Part shown: piece after piece, positions 1 through 9,690 of the stretch
Layout: each line of letters begins with the position of its first letter
How positions within the stretch are numbered: position 1 is the stretch's first letter
NCBI RefSeq assembly: GCF_018918145.1
Contig: NZ_JAHLPX010000005.1
Location: forward strand, 124,001 to 188,000
Length of the DNA stretch: 64,000 nt
Reading direction: 5' to 3'
From: Anaerotignum sp. MSJ-24
GTDB lineage: Bacteria; Bacillota; Clostridia; Lachnospirales; Anaerotignaceae
Made by a program: the position numbers and the translations under genes
The notes under the pieces: model-generated
The model's database searches: none
What the model was told of the DNA's origin: nothing
The model's input: only the letters and a program-made list of their open reading frames with translations

Positions 1-2178
1 GAATTTGAGCCTGTTGCCGGCAGTATATATGTCTGCCGAGGAAAAATTTCAAAGGGCTTTGAATATCCCGATATTAAATTTGCTGTTTTTTCTTTGAGCG
101 AGATAACCGGAGAAATGGCTGTAAAACGCAAACGCAAGCGTGCAAAAAAAGGCAAGGCAATCGAAAGCTTTACCGACCTTAAGATAGGTGATTATGTTGT
201 TCACGAAAGCCATGGTATCGGTGTTTACAGAGGCCTTGAAAAAATAACCGTTGACGGAATAAACAAGGATTATCTTAAAATATCCTATAACGGCGGAAGT
301 AATCTTTTTGTGCCTGTAAATCAGATGGATATGGTGCAGAAATATATAGGCAGTGACGGAGCAAGACCAAAGCTCAGCAAGCTTGGCGGCCAGGACTGGA
401 ACAAAATGAAATCTAAGGTAAGAACGGCGGTTGCTATTCTTGCGGAGGATTTGATAAAGGTTTATGCAAAACGAGAGGCGGCTGAAGGTTACAGATATTC
501 CCCCGATACGTCATGGCAGAGAGAATTTGAGGAAAGCTTTGATTTCACCGAAACCGATGACCAGCTTAGTGCCGTAGAAGACATAAAGCATGATATGGAA
601 AGTGGAAAGGTTATGGACAGACTTGTCTGCGGTGATGTCGGTTACGGAAAAACCGAGGTTGCCATAAGAGCCGCTTTTAAAACCGTACAGGACGGAAAAC
701 AGGTGGCATATCTTGTGCCGACAACAATTCTTGCACAACAGCATTTTATGACCTTCATTAAAAGAATGGGACATTATCCTGTGCATATAGAGCTTCTCAA
801 CCGTTTCAGAACGGCAAAGGAGCAGAAGGCAACAATCAAGAATCTTGAGGCAGGCCTTACGGATATAGTTATAGGAACGCACAGATTATTATCCAAGGAC
901 GTTAAATTTAAGGATCTGGGACTTATTATTGTAGATGAGGAACAGCGTTTCGGTGTTGCTCATAAAGAAAGACTTAAAGCAATAAAGGAAAATGTAAATG
1001 TTCTTACGCTTACGGCAACGCCTATTCCGAGAACTCTGCATATGAGTCTTTCGGGCATAAGGGATATGAGCCTTCTTGAAGAGCCTCCGATGGAAAGACT
1101 TCCGGTTCAGACATTTGTTATGGAAAGCAATGAGCAATCTGTAAGAGATGCGATACACAGGGAAATATCGAGAGGCGGACAGGTATATTATCTGCACAAC
1201 AGAATAGACAATATATTTGAAACAGCCGCAAAAATATCCAAGCTTGTGCCGGAGGCAAGAGTGCAGTACGCACACGGAAGAATGAGCGAGCGTGAGCTTG
1301 AAGGCATTATGACGGATTTCATTGAAGGCGAAATAGATGTTTTGGTATGCACAACAATAATCGAAACAGGTCTGGATATTCCGAATGTAAATACGATAAT
1401 AATACAGGACGCCGACAGAATGGGACTTTCACAGCTTTATCAGCTCAGAGGACGAGTCGGCAGAAGCAACAGAACATCGTATGCTTACTTTATGTACAGA
1501 AAAAACAAGGTTTTGCAGGAAACGGCGGAAAAGCGTTTGCAGACGATAAGAGAGTTTACTGAGTTCGGTTCGGGCTTTAAAATAGCAATGCGTGACCTTG
1601 AAATAAGAGGTGCAGGCTCTCTGCTTGGTGCTGAACAGCATGGACATATGGAAACCGTCGGTTATGATATGTACTGCAAGCTTCTTGAGGAGGCCGTTTC
1701 AAAGCTGAAGGGCGAAGAGTATACGGAAAACTTTGAAACGACAATAGATCTGAATGTAAACGCTTTTATTCCGGATTATTATATTCAAAATGAAGAGCAA
1801 AGACTTGAAATTTATAAGAAAATATCACTTATAAACAGCATAGACAGCTTTAATGATGTTCAGGAGGAAATAGAGGACAGATTCGGAAACATTCCGAAAA
1901 GTGTTCAGACATTACTTGATGTTGCACTTATTAAAAACGATGCACATAATCTGGATATAACCGCTATATCGGAAAAGAATAAAAATATAGTTGTGACATT
2001 CAGAACAAATGCCGACATAAATACGGAGGTTCTCACCGGACTGCTTACGCAGAAGAACAGCCCATATCTGTTTACTGTGTCTGCCGAGCCATATGTCACT
2101 ATAAAGACATCGCCAAAAAGCGGACTTAATTCCATGGAATATATTAAAAATTTCATAAATGAGCTGCAGAAAAGTTGA
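1..2178 (+). CDS. mfd: Transcription-repair coupling factor Mfd, C-terminal part (5' truncated by window)
   Basis: The frame is open from base 1, so the gene starts outside the window; about 725 residues of a protein that is usually 1,100-1,200 long are present. Mfd is a cytoplasmic ATP-driven translocase that pushes stalled RNA polymerase off damaged DNA and recruits UvrA. Visible in order: a CarD-like RNA polymerase interaction domain near residue 60 (KIGDYVVHESHGIGVY), Walker A GDVGYGKTE near residue 210, DEEQ Walker B near 313, motif III TATPIPRTL, the C-terminal helicase lobe (TTIIETGLDIPN, QLRGRVGR) and the TRCF D7 domain at the end. A foldase lipoprotein follows 60 bases downstream, a common clostridial arrangement. 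Identification is secure. Confidence 0.97.
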   Translation, partial: EFEPVAGSIYVCRGKISKGFEYPDIKFAVFSLSEITGEMAVKRKRKRAKKGKAIESFTDLKIGDYVVHESHGIGVYRGLEKITVDGINKDYLKISYNGGSNLFVPVNQMDMVQKYIGSDGARPKLSKLGGQDWNKMKSKVRTAVAILAEDLIKVYAKREAAEGYRYSPDTSWQREFEESFDFTETDDQLSAVEDIKHDMESGKVMDRLVCGDVGYGKTEVAIRAAFKTVQDGKQVAYLVPTTILAQQHFMTFIKRMGHYPVHIELLNRFRTAKEQKATIKNLEAGLTDIVIGTHRLLSKDVKFKDLGLIIVDEEQRFGVAHKERLKAIKENVNVLTLTATPIPRTLHMSLSGIRDMSLLEEPPMERLPVQTFVMESNEQSVRDAIHREISRGGQVYYLHNRIDNIFETAAKISKLVPEARVQYAHGRMSERELEGIMTDFIEGEIDVLVCTTIIETGLDIPNVNTIIIQDADRMGLSQLYQLRGRVGRSNRTSYAYFMYRKNKVLQETAEKRLQTIREFTEFGSGFKIAMRDLEIRGAGSLLGAEQHGHMETVGYDMYCKLLEEAVSKLKGEEYTENFETTIDLNVNAFIPDYYIQNEEQRLEIYKKISLINSIDSFNDVQEEIEDRFGNIPKSVQTLLDVALIKNDAHNLDITAISEKNKNIVVTFRTNADINTEVLTGLLTQKNSPYLFTVSAEPYVTIKTSPKSGLNSMEYIKNFINELQKS

Positions 2179-2238
2179 AATTAATCTGTTTTTGAGTATT
2201 ATTATATAATAATGCTCTTGACCTAAGGAGGAAAACAG

Positions 2239-2970
2239 GTGAAAAAGACTTTTATTATAACAATGGCGGCGGCAGTTATGGCTTTTTCCGGCTGTTCGTC
2301 ACAAAGCAAAACAGATATTAAACAGGAAGATACAACGGAATATGCTTTTTCAATAGGCGAAACCGATGTTTCCAAAGAAGAATTTAATATATATCTTTAT
2401 GAAACACAGAAAAGTTTTGAACAGCTCGGCGGTACGGATATATGGGAAACTGACTTTGACGGAAGAACAGCGGAAAGCGTAGCCATAGACAATACGCTTA
2501 ATTCAATACAGCTTGTCAAGTTTGCCGTTGAAGAGGCAGAAAAAAGAGGCGTAACTCTTGATGACAGCATGAAAAATCAGGCGGAAGAAAGAGCAGAAGA
2601 AATGTATGACGGTCTTTCGGACGATATACGCAGTAAAATAGGTGCGGATATATCGCTTTACGAAAGCGTTTTTGAAGAAAATATGCTTTATAACATAATG
2701 TATGAGGAAATAACCGGAGATTACAGTGTCAACGAAAAAGATTTTGAAGCATATTACAGCGAGCATAAGGACGAAATATTGTCGGCATATAAAACAAATG
2801 TAGATTCAACCGAGCCTGTAAATGACGATGCGGTTAAGGATTATGGTTTGGAATATTATACCGATGTTATGAAACAGGATTATTTCAACAGTGAATATAA
2901 TAAATGGATTTCGTCAAACGCCGTTGACAAAAATGACGAGGTGTGGAATACAATAGCTCTAATTAAATAA
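2239..2970 (+). CDS. Lipoprotein with SurA/PrsA-type N-terminal chaperone domain
   Basis: The start is GTG 2239 behind an AGGAGG-like site. Residues 1-19 form a lipoprotein signal with lipobox FSGC (Cys19), so the mature protein should sit on the outer face of the membrane. The remainder is helical and reads like the SurA N-terminal foldase domain (IGETDVSKEEFNIYLYE, then a long helix-rich segment). At 243 residues it has no recognisable parvulin PPIase domain, so it is probably a chaperone-only or inactive PrsA relative. Its position directly after mfd supports this, since Clostridia often carry a peptidyl-prolyl isomerase-like gene there. The exact substrate is unknown. Confidence 0.75.
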   Translation: MKKTFIITMAAAVMAFSGCSSQSKTDIKQEDTTEYAFSIGETDVSKEEFNIYLYETQKSFEQLGGTDIWETDFDGRTAESVAIDNTLNSIQLVKFAVEEAEKRGVTLDDSMKNQAEERAEEMYDGLSDDIRSKIGADISLYESVFEENMLYNIMYEEITGDYSVNEKDFEAYYSEHKDEILSAYKTNVDSTEPVNDDAVKDYGLEYYTDVMKQDYFNSEYNKWISSNAVDKNDEVWNTIALIK

Positions 2971-2980
2971 CGAAACGAAA

Positions 2981-3068
2981 AAGTATTATGCGGTTTTTGT
3001 ATCTTACAAAAAATTAGACAAAAAATCTAATTATTAGAGGCCGGTACAAAACACATAATGCTTTTTTT
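2981..3068 (+). terminator. Long-loop hairpin with U-run after the lipoprotein gene
   Basis: Arms at 2981-2999 and 3045-3061 are largely complementary (TTATG..TTTTTGTA against TACAAAACACATAA) and are followed by seven T. A second small hairpin (AATTAGA / TCTAATT, 3012-3032) is nested in the loop. It most likely ends the mfd-lipoprotein transcript. Confidence 0.6.
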
Positions 3069-3149
3069 ATTGAATTTATCCAATTTAGTTTAGCCTGGTT
3101 TTATGATATATTTATATATACATCACTTATATCAGGGAGGAAAATAATT

Positions 3150-4277
3150 ATGCAATACAGAGAGTTTGGAAAAACAGGCGTTAAGGTTTCGCCTATCGGT
3201 TTCGGCATGATGCGACTTCCGTCGGATAATGAAGGAAATGTTAATGAAGCAGAGGCAATAAGAATAGTACGTGAGGCAATAGACAACGGACTTAACTATG
3301 TTGACACTGCATTTAACTATCATGGCGGAAACAGTGAGAAGATAACCGGAAAGGCACTCCTTGACGGCTATCGTGACAAGGTTTATCTTGCAACAAAGGC
3401 ACCGGTATGGATGTTCAAAGGCCCGGAGGATTTCGATTCTATACTCGAAAAACAGCTTTCACGCTTACAGACAGACCATATAGATATGTATCTTCTTCAT
3501 TCATTAAATGCAATATCATTTGAAAAGAAGGTTCTCAGATACGGTGTTCTCGACAAAATTAAGGCGGCAAGAGATGCCGGAAAAATAAAATATATCGGTT
3601 TTTCATTCCATGACAAGCTTGATGTATTCAAAAAAATCTGTGACAGCTTTGACTGGGATTTCTGCCAGATTCAGCTTAACTATATTGATACAAAATACCA
3701 GGCAGGACTTGAAGGACTTAAATATGCTGCAGATAAAGGACTTGCTGTGTCAATAATGGAGCCTTTAAGAGGCGGTTATCTTGCGAATGTTCCCGATGCC
3801 GTTCAGAAGGTATTCGATGGAACAGGAAAATCGGCTGTTGAATGGGGACTTGATTATCTCTGGAACAGACCTGAAGTATCTGTTGTATTAAGCGGTATGG
3901 GTTCAGAGGAGCAGATTAAGCAGAATATTGAATTTGCGTCACGTTCTCATGCTGGAATGTTTAGCCCGGAAGATGAAAAAGTCATCGAAAAAGCACAGGA
4001 GATATTTGCATCTTATGACACAATTCCCTGTACAGGCTGTTCATACTGTCTGCCATGTCCTAAAGGTGTCGGAATTCCTTATAACTTTGTTGTATACAAC
4101 AATTATCAGACTAATAATAACTATGAACAGGAGAAGGAACGCTATAAAAACTGGGTGACAATGTTCGGAAAACAGGCATCAGAATGTGTAAGCTGTCGTA
4201 CATGTGAGAGTATCTGTCCTCAGCACATAAAAATATCAGATGAGCTTAAAAAGGTTGCTGAAACTTTCTCGAAATAA
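3150..4277 (+). CDS. Aldo/keto reductase with C-terminal 4Fe-4S ferredoxin domain
   Basis: A 375-residue protein starting at ATG 3150 behind GGGAGG. The N-terminal two thirds is an aldo/keto reductase TIM barrel (REFGKTGVKVSPIGFG, D..FNYHGG, catalytic-type Lys in ATKAP and His in YLLHS). The C-terminus carries two cysteine clusters, CTGCSYCLPCPKG and CVSCRTCESICP, which should bind two 4Fe-4S clusters. This fusion is common in strict anaerobes and presumably links NAD(P)H or ferredoxin electrons to carbonyl reduction in the cytoplasm. The substrate cannot be read from sequence. The gene stands alone between two terminator or promoter regions. Confidence 0.93.
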   Translation: MQYREFGKTGVKVSPIGFGMMRLPSDNEGNVNEAEAIRIVREAIDNGLNYVDTAFNYHGGNSEKITGKALLDGYRDKVYLATKAPVWMFKGPEDFDSILEKQLSRLQTDHIDMYLLHSLNAISFEKKVLRYGVLDKIKAARDAGKIKYIGFSFHDKLDVFKKICDSFDWDFCQIQLNYIDTKYQAGLEGLKYAADKGLAVSIMEPLRGGYLANVPDAVQKVFDGTGKSAVEWGLDYLWNRPEVSVVLSGMGSEEQIKQNIEFASRSHAGMFSPEDEKVIEKAQEIFASYDTIPCTGCSYCLPCPKGVGIPYNFVVYNNYQTNNNYEQEKERYKNWVTMFGKQASECVSCRTCESICPQHIKISDELKKVAETFSK

Positions 4278-4358
4278 AATTGTACAAATTTCATTGGGCG
4301 ATGTCTAAATCAGACAAAAAGTGTAAGATAATTTGTAATCTCTTAGTAGTATTAATAA

Positions 4359-4388
4359 TTGACTTTATATAATCCGGTAGATTATAAT
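4359..4388 (+). promoter_or_regulatory. Sigma-A type promoter of the nucleoside ABC operon
   Basis: TTGACT at 4359-4364 and TATAAT at 4383-4388 with an 18-base spacer, about 90 bases before the binding-protein gene. The leader between it and the gene shows no riboswitch I recognise. Confidence 0.6.
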
Positions 4389-4475
4389 TAATATACAAGT
4401 TTGTCAAATTAAGTATGAAGGGCTTGGTTTGGCAGTTGTAAAAAAACAGCATACGAATAAAAGGAGGATTTAGGA

Positions 4476-5690
4476 ATGAGGAAATTTTTAGCAGTTCTTT
4501 TATCTGTTGCTATGGTGCTTGGCGTTGCAGGATGCGGTAGCAGCAATTCATCAACAAAGGCTGATGATACTAAAGATGCAGCAACAACAGAAGCAGCAAG
4601 TGACATCAAGGTAGGCTTTATCTTTATCGGTGACGAAAATGAGGGCTATACATACGCTCATGTTATCGGTGCAAAGGAAATGCAGGAAGCACTCGGTCTT
4701 TCTGACGATCAGATTATTTACAAATGGAACATACCCGAAAATGAACAGTGTTATGATGCGGCAGTTGACCTTGCAGAGCAGGGATGCAACATAATCTTCT
4801 CAAACAGCTTTGGCCACGAGGATTATATAATCCAGGCAGCTCAGGAATATCCTGATGTTCAGTTCTGCCATGCAACAGGCTACAAAGCAGCTTCATCAGG
4901 TCTTTCAAATATGCACAACTATTTCACATCTGTTTACCAGTCACGTTATGTATCAGGTGTTGTTGCAGGTATGAAGCTTGCAGAGCTTTACGGCGCTGAT
5001 ACAGATGTTAAAATCGGTTATGTAGGTGCTTATTCATATGCAGAGGTTATCTCAGGCTTCACAGCTTACTTCCTCGGTGTAAGATCAATCTGCCCTAACG
5101 TAACAATGGAAGTTAAATACACAGGCTCATGGGCTAATCAGGCTCTTGAAAAAGAAACAGCAGAAGCTCTTATCGCTGACGGCTGCGTTCTTATCAGCCA
5201 GCATGCAGATACAACAGGTGCAGCTTCAGCTTGTGAGGCAGCAAAGGTTTATGATGTTGGTTACAACGTATCAATGATGGAAGCAGCTCCTAACTATGCG
5301 CTTACATCAGCTTCAATCAAATGGGGTCCTTACTACACATATGCTACACAGTCAGTTATCAACGGCGAATCATTTGAAACAGACTGGTGCCGCGGACACG
5401 AAGACGGTGCTGTATGGATTACAGACCTTAACGAAGTAGCAGTAGCTGAAGGTACAAAGGAAAAGGTTGACGAAACATGGGCAGCAATCGATGATGGCTC
5501 ACTCAAGGTATTCGATACATCAAAATGGACTGTAAACGGTGAAACAATCACATCAACAGCAAATATTGATGGATACAACGGTGTAGAATACATCAGCCCC
5601 GACGGATACTTCATGGAATCAGAGCTTGCTTCTGCTCCTTCATTCCAGTTTATCGTTGACGGTATTACAGAGCTCAACACAGTATACTAA
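4476..5690 (+). CDS. BMP/PnrA-family ABC transporter substrate-binding lipoprotein
   Basis: 404 residues, ATG 4476 behind AAAGGAGG. The signal peptide ends in lipobox GVAGC (Cys20), followed by a Ser/Thr/Asp-rich linker and the two-lobed Bmp fold (KVGFIFIGDENEGYTYAH, FSNSFGHEDY, GYVGAYSYAEVISGF, SQHADTTGAA). BMP-family proteins bind purine nucleosides, and the following genes complete a B. subtilis NupNOPQ-like importer, so nucleoside uptake is the likely job. Codon use is strongly biased (many GCA, ACA and TCA codons), fitting high expression. Ligand specificity is inferred, not shown. Confidence 0.9.
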   Translation: MRKFLAVLLSVAMVLGVAGCGSSNSSTKADDTKDAATTEAASDIKVGFIFIGDENEGYTYAHVIGAKEMQEALGLSDDQIIYKWNIPENEQCYDAAVDLAEQGCNIIFSNSFGHEDYIIQAAQEYPDVQFCHATGYKAASSGLSNMHNYFTSVYQSRYVSGVVAGMKLAELYGADTDVKIGYVGAYSYAEVISGFTAYFLGVRSICPNVTMEVKYTGSWANQALEKETAEALIADGCVLISQHADTTGAASACEAAKVYDVGYNVSMMEAAPNYALTSASIKWGPYYTYATQSVINGESFETDWCRGHEDGAVWITDLNEVAVAEGTKEKVDETWAAIDDGSLKVFDTSKWTVNGETITSTANIDGYNGVEYISPDGYFMESELASAPSFQFIVDGITELNTVY

Positions 5691-5715
5691 TTTTAAAATT
5701 TGGTTCAACAATTCA

Positions 5716-5758
5716 GGGCAGGGTGGTCTACAAACAAGGACAGTCCTGCCCTTGTTCC
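5716..5758 (+). terminator. Intercistronic hairpin between binding protein and ATPase genes
   Basis: GGGCAGG (5716-5722) pairs with CCTGCCC (5745-5751) and is followed by TTGTTCCGTTTT. It lies between the lipoprotein gene and the ATPase gene of one operon, so it probably attenuates transcription or protects the 3' end of the binding-protein message, giving more binding protein than transporter. Confidence 0.5.
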
Positions 5759-5793
5759 GTTTTAATTGAAAAGAGCAAGAAGGAGGTATATTT

Positions 5794-7320
5794 TTGGACA
5801 CAAATAATGCAATAGAACTAAAAAATATATGCAAACGCTTTGGCGACGTATTTGCAAATAAAAATATTACACTTGAGGTAAGAAAGGGTGAAATTCTTTC
5901 TCTTTTGGGCGAAAACGGAAGCGGCAAGACAACCCTTATGAATATGCTTTCGGGAATTTATTTTCCCGATGACGGACAGATATTTATTGACGGCAAAGAG
6001 GTGTCAATAACAAGCCCCAAGGATGCCTATGAGCTTGGAATAGGTATGATTCACCAGCACTTTAAGCTTATTGAAACCTTTACTGCGGCAGAAAACATTA
6101 TTCTCGGACTTCCCGGTAAGGAAGTGATACAGATGAACGCCGTTGTTGAAAAAATAAACGAGCTTATAAAAAAATATGGTTTTGAGCTTGATCCGACAAA
6201 GAAAATTTATGATATGTCCGTATCAGAAAAGCAGACCGTAGAAATTATAAAAATGCTTTATAGAGGCGCAAATATACTTATTCTTGATGAACCGACCGCA
6301 GTTCTTACACCTCAGGAAACAGACAGATTGTTTGATGTACTCCGAAATATGCGTAATGACGGAAAGGCAATCATAATCATTACACATAAGCTGCATGAGG
6401 TATTGTCACTTTCCGACCGAGTTGCGGTACTCAGAAAGGGCGAATATATAGGAACGGTTTTAACAAAAGAAGCTACCGAGCTTTCCCTTACGGAAATGAT
6501 GGTAGGCGAAAAGGTCAGCCTTAATATAGGAAGAAAGCCTCCTGTTAATGTACATAAAAAGCTTTCTATTAAAAACCTTACATGTGTGGATAAAGCGGGA
6601 GTAACAACGCTTAAGAATGTATCCTTTGAGGCAAATGCAGGAGAGATACTCGGCATAGCCGGTATAGCCGGAAGCGGACAGAAGGAACTTCTTGAGGCAG
6701 TTGCAGGTCTTCAGAATATACAGGAAGGAAGTATAGTTTTCCATGATGATAAGGGCGATATAGAGCTTGTCGGAAAAACATCTACCGAAATACGAAATAT
6801 CGGCGTTGCACTTTCATTTGTTCCGGAGGATAGACTCGGTATGGGACTTGTCGGAAATATGGACCTTGCCGATAATGTAATGCTAAGAAGCTATATGGAC
6901 GGCAAAGGAATAGCTGTCAATCGTAAGAAACCAAGACAGAAAACAGAAAAGATTGTCGATGAGCTTAAGGTAGTTACTCCGAGCATTTCAACGCCTATAA
7001 GACGCCTTTCCGGCGGTAACGTACAGAAGGTACTTGTCGGACGAGAAATATCAAATGCTCCGGCAGTGCTTATGACGGCATATGCGGTTCGTGGACTGGA
7101 TATAAACACATCATATATCATATACAATCTTATAAATGAGCAGAAGGAAAAGGGCGTTGCTGTTATATATGTAGGCGAAGATTTGGATGTTTTGCTTGAG
7201 CTTGCGGACAGAATACTGGTTCTTTGCGGCGGAAGCGTCAGCGGTATTGTTGATGCACGAACTACGACAAAAGAGCAGATTGGTCTTATGATGACTAAGC
7301 ATTCAACGGAGGTAATGTAA
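5794..7320 (+). CDS. Nucleoside-type ABC transporter ATP-binding protein (two ABC domains)
   Basis: 508 residues; TTG start at 5794 with AGGAGG eight bases upstream. This is a tandem ATPase of the sugar/nucleoside (Carb2, NupO-like) class. Domain 1 has Walker A GENGSGKTT and Walker B ILILDEPTAVLT. Domain 2 has GIAGSGQKELL in place of a full Walker A, the signature LSGGNVQK, and VLMTAYAVRGLD where relatives carry an AAQPTRGVD-like segment, so the second site is probably weak or inactive. It energises uptake through the next two permeases, to which it is tightly linked (one base to the next start). Confidence 0.93.
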   Translation: MDTNNAIELKNICKRFGDVFANKNITLEVRKGEILSLLGENGSGKTTLMNMLSGIYFPDDGQIFIDGKEVSITSPKDAYELGIGMIHQHFKLIETFTAAENIILGLPGKEVIQMNAVVEKINELIKKYGFELDPTKKIYDMSVSEKQTVEIIKMLYRGANILILDEPTAVLTPQETDRLFDVLRNMRNDGKAIIIITHKLHEVLSLSDRVAVLRKGEYIGTVLTKEATELSLTEMMVGEKVSLNIGRKPPVNVHKKLSIKNLTCVDKAGVTTLKNVSFEANAGEILGIAGIAGSGQKELLEAVAGLQNIQEGSIVFHDDKGDIELVGKTSTEIRNIGVALSFVPEDRLGMGLVGNMDLADNVMLRSYMDGKGIAVNRKKPRQKTEKIVDELKVVTPSISTPIRRLSGGNVQKVLVGREISNAPAVLMTAYAVRGLDINTSYIIYNLINEQKEKGVAVIYVGEDLDVLLELADRILVLCGGSVSGIVDARTTTKEQIGLMMTKHSTEVM

Positions 7321-7321
7321 T

Positions 7322-8452
7322 ATGGCTAAAGATAATTTAAAAAAAGAGCCTTTAATGCGTATTGTCAAGCGAACCAAGAACAGTACCATTTCAAATAAAA
7401 TGGCTGTGATAGTAAGAGTTGTGGCCATTCTTCTGGCGCTTATTGTCTGCGGTATATTTATATTTGTACTCACAAAGACAAATCCTATAAAGGTTTATTA
7501 CGGCATGATCGAAGGTGCAATGGGAACCAACAGACGTGTCTGGAACACACTTCGTGATACTATGATACTTCTTGCGGTTTCACTTGCTATAACACCGGCA
7601 TTCAAAATGAAATTCTGGAACATTGGTGCAGAAGGACAGATACTTGTCGGAGGTATTGCAACAGCAGCGGTAATGAGATATATGGGAGCAACAATGAATG
7701 GCCCGGGACTTTTTGCCGTTATGATTGTTGTAAGTATAGTTGCCGGTATGGTATGGGGAATTATTCCTGCTATATTTAAGGCACAGTATAATACAAACGA
7801 AACATTGTTCACTCTTATGATGAACTACATCGCTATACAGCTTACATCATATTTTTGTATTGTATGGGAGGCCGTAAAGGGTAGCGGTACAATCGGAACA
7901 ATAAACCAGGAAACAAGAAACGGCTGGATTTCAACATCGTTTTTAGGAAACATTTTCGGACAGTTCAATTACAGCATAAATGTAATACTCGTTATTATAC
8001 TTATGGTTGTTATGGCTTATTATCTCAAAAAGACAAAGCATGGCTATGAAATAGCCGTTGTAGGTGAAAGCGAAAATACAGCAAGATATGCCGGAATAAA
8101 TGTTAAAAAGGTTATTATAAGAACAATGGCAATTTCCGGTGCATTATGCGGACTTACAGGCTTCCTTCTTGTAAGCGGTTCAAGCCATACTATTTCAACA
8201 AATACAGCCGGAGGACGAGGCTTCACTGCGATTATCGTTTCATGGCTTGCTAAGTTCAATCCGTATATGATGCTTCTGATTTCCTTCTTCCTTGTATTTC
8301 TTGATAACGGAGCAGTGCAGATTGCCAGCCAGTATGGACTTAATGAATCAGCATCGGAGGTTATGACAGGTATAGTACTGTTCTTCCTTATCGGCTGTGA
8401 ATTCTTTTTAAATTACCGTGTCGTTTTCAGAGGAAAGCATGAGGAGGCTTAA
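7322..8452 (+). CDS. ABC transporter permease, NupP-like
   Basis: 376 residues, ATG 7322, one base after the ATPase stop. It has a basic N-terminus, then about nine hydrophobic segments. The motif FKMKFWNIGAEGQILVGGI is the cytoplasmic-loop signature of BPD_transp_2 permeases for nucleosides, and GENENTARYAGINVKK-like sequence (VGESENTARYAGINVKKVI) is the EAA-like ATPase contact loop. It forms a heterodimeric membrane channel with the following permease. Confidence 0.92.
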   Translation: MAKDNLKKEPLMRIVKRTKNSTISNKMAVIVRVVAILLALIVCGIFIFVLTKTNPIKVYYGMIEGAMGTNRRVWNTLRDTMILLAVSLAITPAFKMKFWNIGAEGQILVGGIATAAVMRYMGATMNGPGLFAVMIVVSIVAGMVWGIIPAIFKAQYNTNETLFTLMMNYIAIQLTSYFCIVWEAVKGSGTIGTINQETRNGWISTSFLGNIFGQFNYSINVILVIILMVVMAYYLKKTKHGYEIAVVGESENTARYAGINVKKVIIRTMAISGALCGLTGFLLVSGSSHTISTNTAGGRGFTAIIVSWLAKFNPYMMLLISFFLVFLDNGAVQIASQYGLNESASEVMTGIVLFFLIGCEFFLNYRVVFRGKHEEA

Positions 8453-8455
8453 GAT

Positions 8456-9463
8456 ATGAATATTATACTGATTATTCTTAAAAAAATATTTACGGTAACA
8501 TTTATTCAGAAAGCCGTTACTCAGGGTATTCCTATTCTGTACGGTGCTACCGGAGAAATTATGACAGAACGAAGCGGAAACCTTAATCTTGGTATTCCGG
8601 GAATTATGTATATGGGCGGTATAGGAGGTCTTGTAGGAGCTTTCGCCTATGAGCAGAGTGTGGCTGTTCCCAATGGCTGGGTAGGCGTTATATGTGCACT
8701 TGTTGTATCAATGCTGTTTGCTCTTATCGGTGGACTTATATACAGCTTTTTAACAATAACACTCAGAGTAAATCAGAATGTAACAGGTCTTGCTCTTACA
8801 ACCTTCGGTGTTGGTTTCGGTAATTTCCTTGGCGGTTCGCTTTCAAGAATTGCCGGTTCAGCCGGTCAGGTCAGTGTATACATTACAGGACAGACATTCA
8901 GAACGAAAATACCGTTTTTAAGCACAAAGCTCGGCGTTGTAAGTGATATAGTATTTTCATATGGTTTTCTTACATATTTTTCTATAGTTCTTGCAATATT
9001 CCTTTCATGGTTCCTGTTTAAAACAAGAAAAGGTCTTAACCTCAGAGCTGTCGGAGAAGATCCTGCCGCTGCCGATGCAGCCGGAATAAACGTAATAAGA
9101 TATAAATATGTTGCAACCTGTACAGGTGCGGTCATAAGCGGCCTTGGAGGACTTTATTTCGTAATGGAATACCTTGGCGGTACATGGCAGAACAACGGAT
9201 TTGGTGACCGTGGATGGCTTGCTATTGCGCTTGTTATTCTTGCTCTTTGGAAACCGGCAAGAGCTATATGGGGATGTATACTTTTCGGTGGTCTTTATAT
9301 ACTTTTTGCATATGTTCCCTTTGGCGATGCTATGCAGGAGATATTCAAAATGCTTCCGTATGTAGTAACTATTGTCGTTCTTGTTATTTCGAGTGTAAGA
9401 GAAAAGAAGGACAGTCAGGCACCTAAGAGTCTTGGCTTGTCATACTTCCGAGAAGACCGATAA
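8456..9463 (+). CDS. ABC transporter permease, NupQ-like
   Basis: 335 residues, ATG 8456, three bases after the previous gene. Hydrophobic throughout; ATGEIMTERSGNLNLGIPG near the N-terminus and VGEDPAAADAAGINV in the coupling loop are typical of the second BPD_transp_2 permease in BMP-type importers. It closes the four-gene operon and is followed by a clear terminator. Confidence 0.92.
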   Translation: MNIILIILKKIFTVTFIQKAVTQGIPILYGATGEIMTERSGNLNLGIPGIMYMGGIGGLVGAFAYEQSVAVPNGWVGVICALVVSMLFALIGGLIYSFLTITLRVNQNVTGLALTTFGVGFGNFLGGSLSRIAGSAGQVSVYITGQTFRTKIPFLSTKLGVVSDIVFSYGFLTYFSIVLAIFLSWFLFKTRKGLNLRAVGEDPAAADAAGINVIRYKYVATCTGAVISGLGGLYFVMEYLGGTWQNNGFGDRGWLAIALVILALWKPARAIWGCILFGGLYILFAYVPFGDAMQEIFKMLPYVVTIVVLVISSVREKKDSQAPKSLGLSYFREDR

Positions 9464-9490
9464 AGTCATGTTTTTTGAATAAATTGCGTT

Positions 9491-9540
9491 AAAAAACCAC
9501 TTAAAAATACCGTTTGATTGGCGTTTTTGAGTGGTTTTTA
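9491..9540 (+). terminator. Terminator of the nucleoside ABC operon
   Basis: AAAAACCACTTAAAAA pairs with TTTTTGAGTGGTTTTT around a short loop, ending in a T-run. It is AT-rich but long. Confidence 0.8.
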
Positions 9541-9690
9541 TGTTTATATTATAAAACATTATATATTATTTAATGAATATTGTTTACTTTGTATAGTACT
9601 TATAATTATATGGATTGACTAAAAAGAATATATAGTATATTATTAATATAAATATATGATTTATTTTGTATCTTTTAGGGGGTTGGTCTG

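Noticed and set aside
4389-4475. Possible purine riboswitch in the leader of the nucleoside importer
   Set aside because: The conserved loop sequences and three-way junction could not be found.
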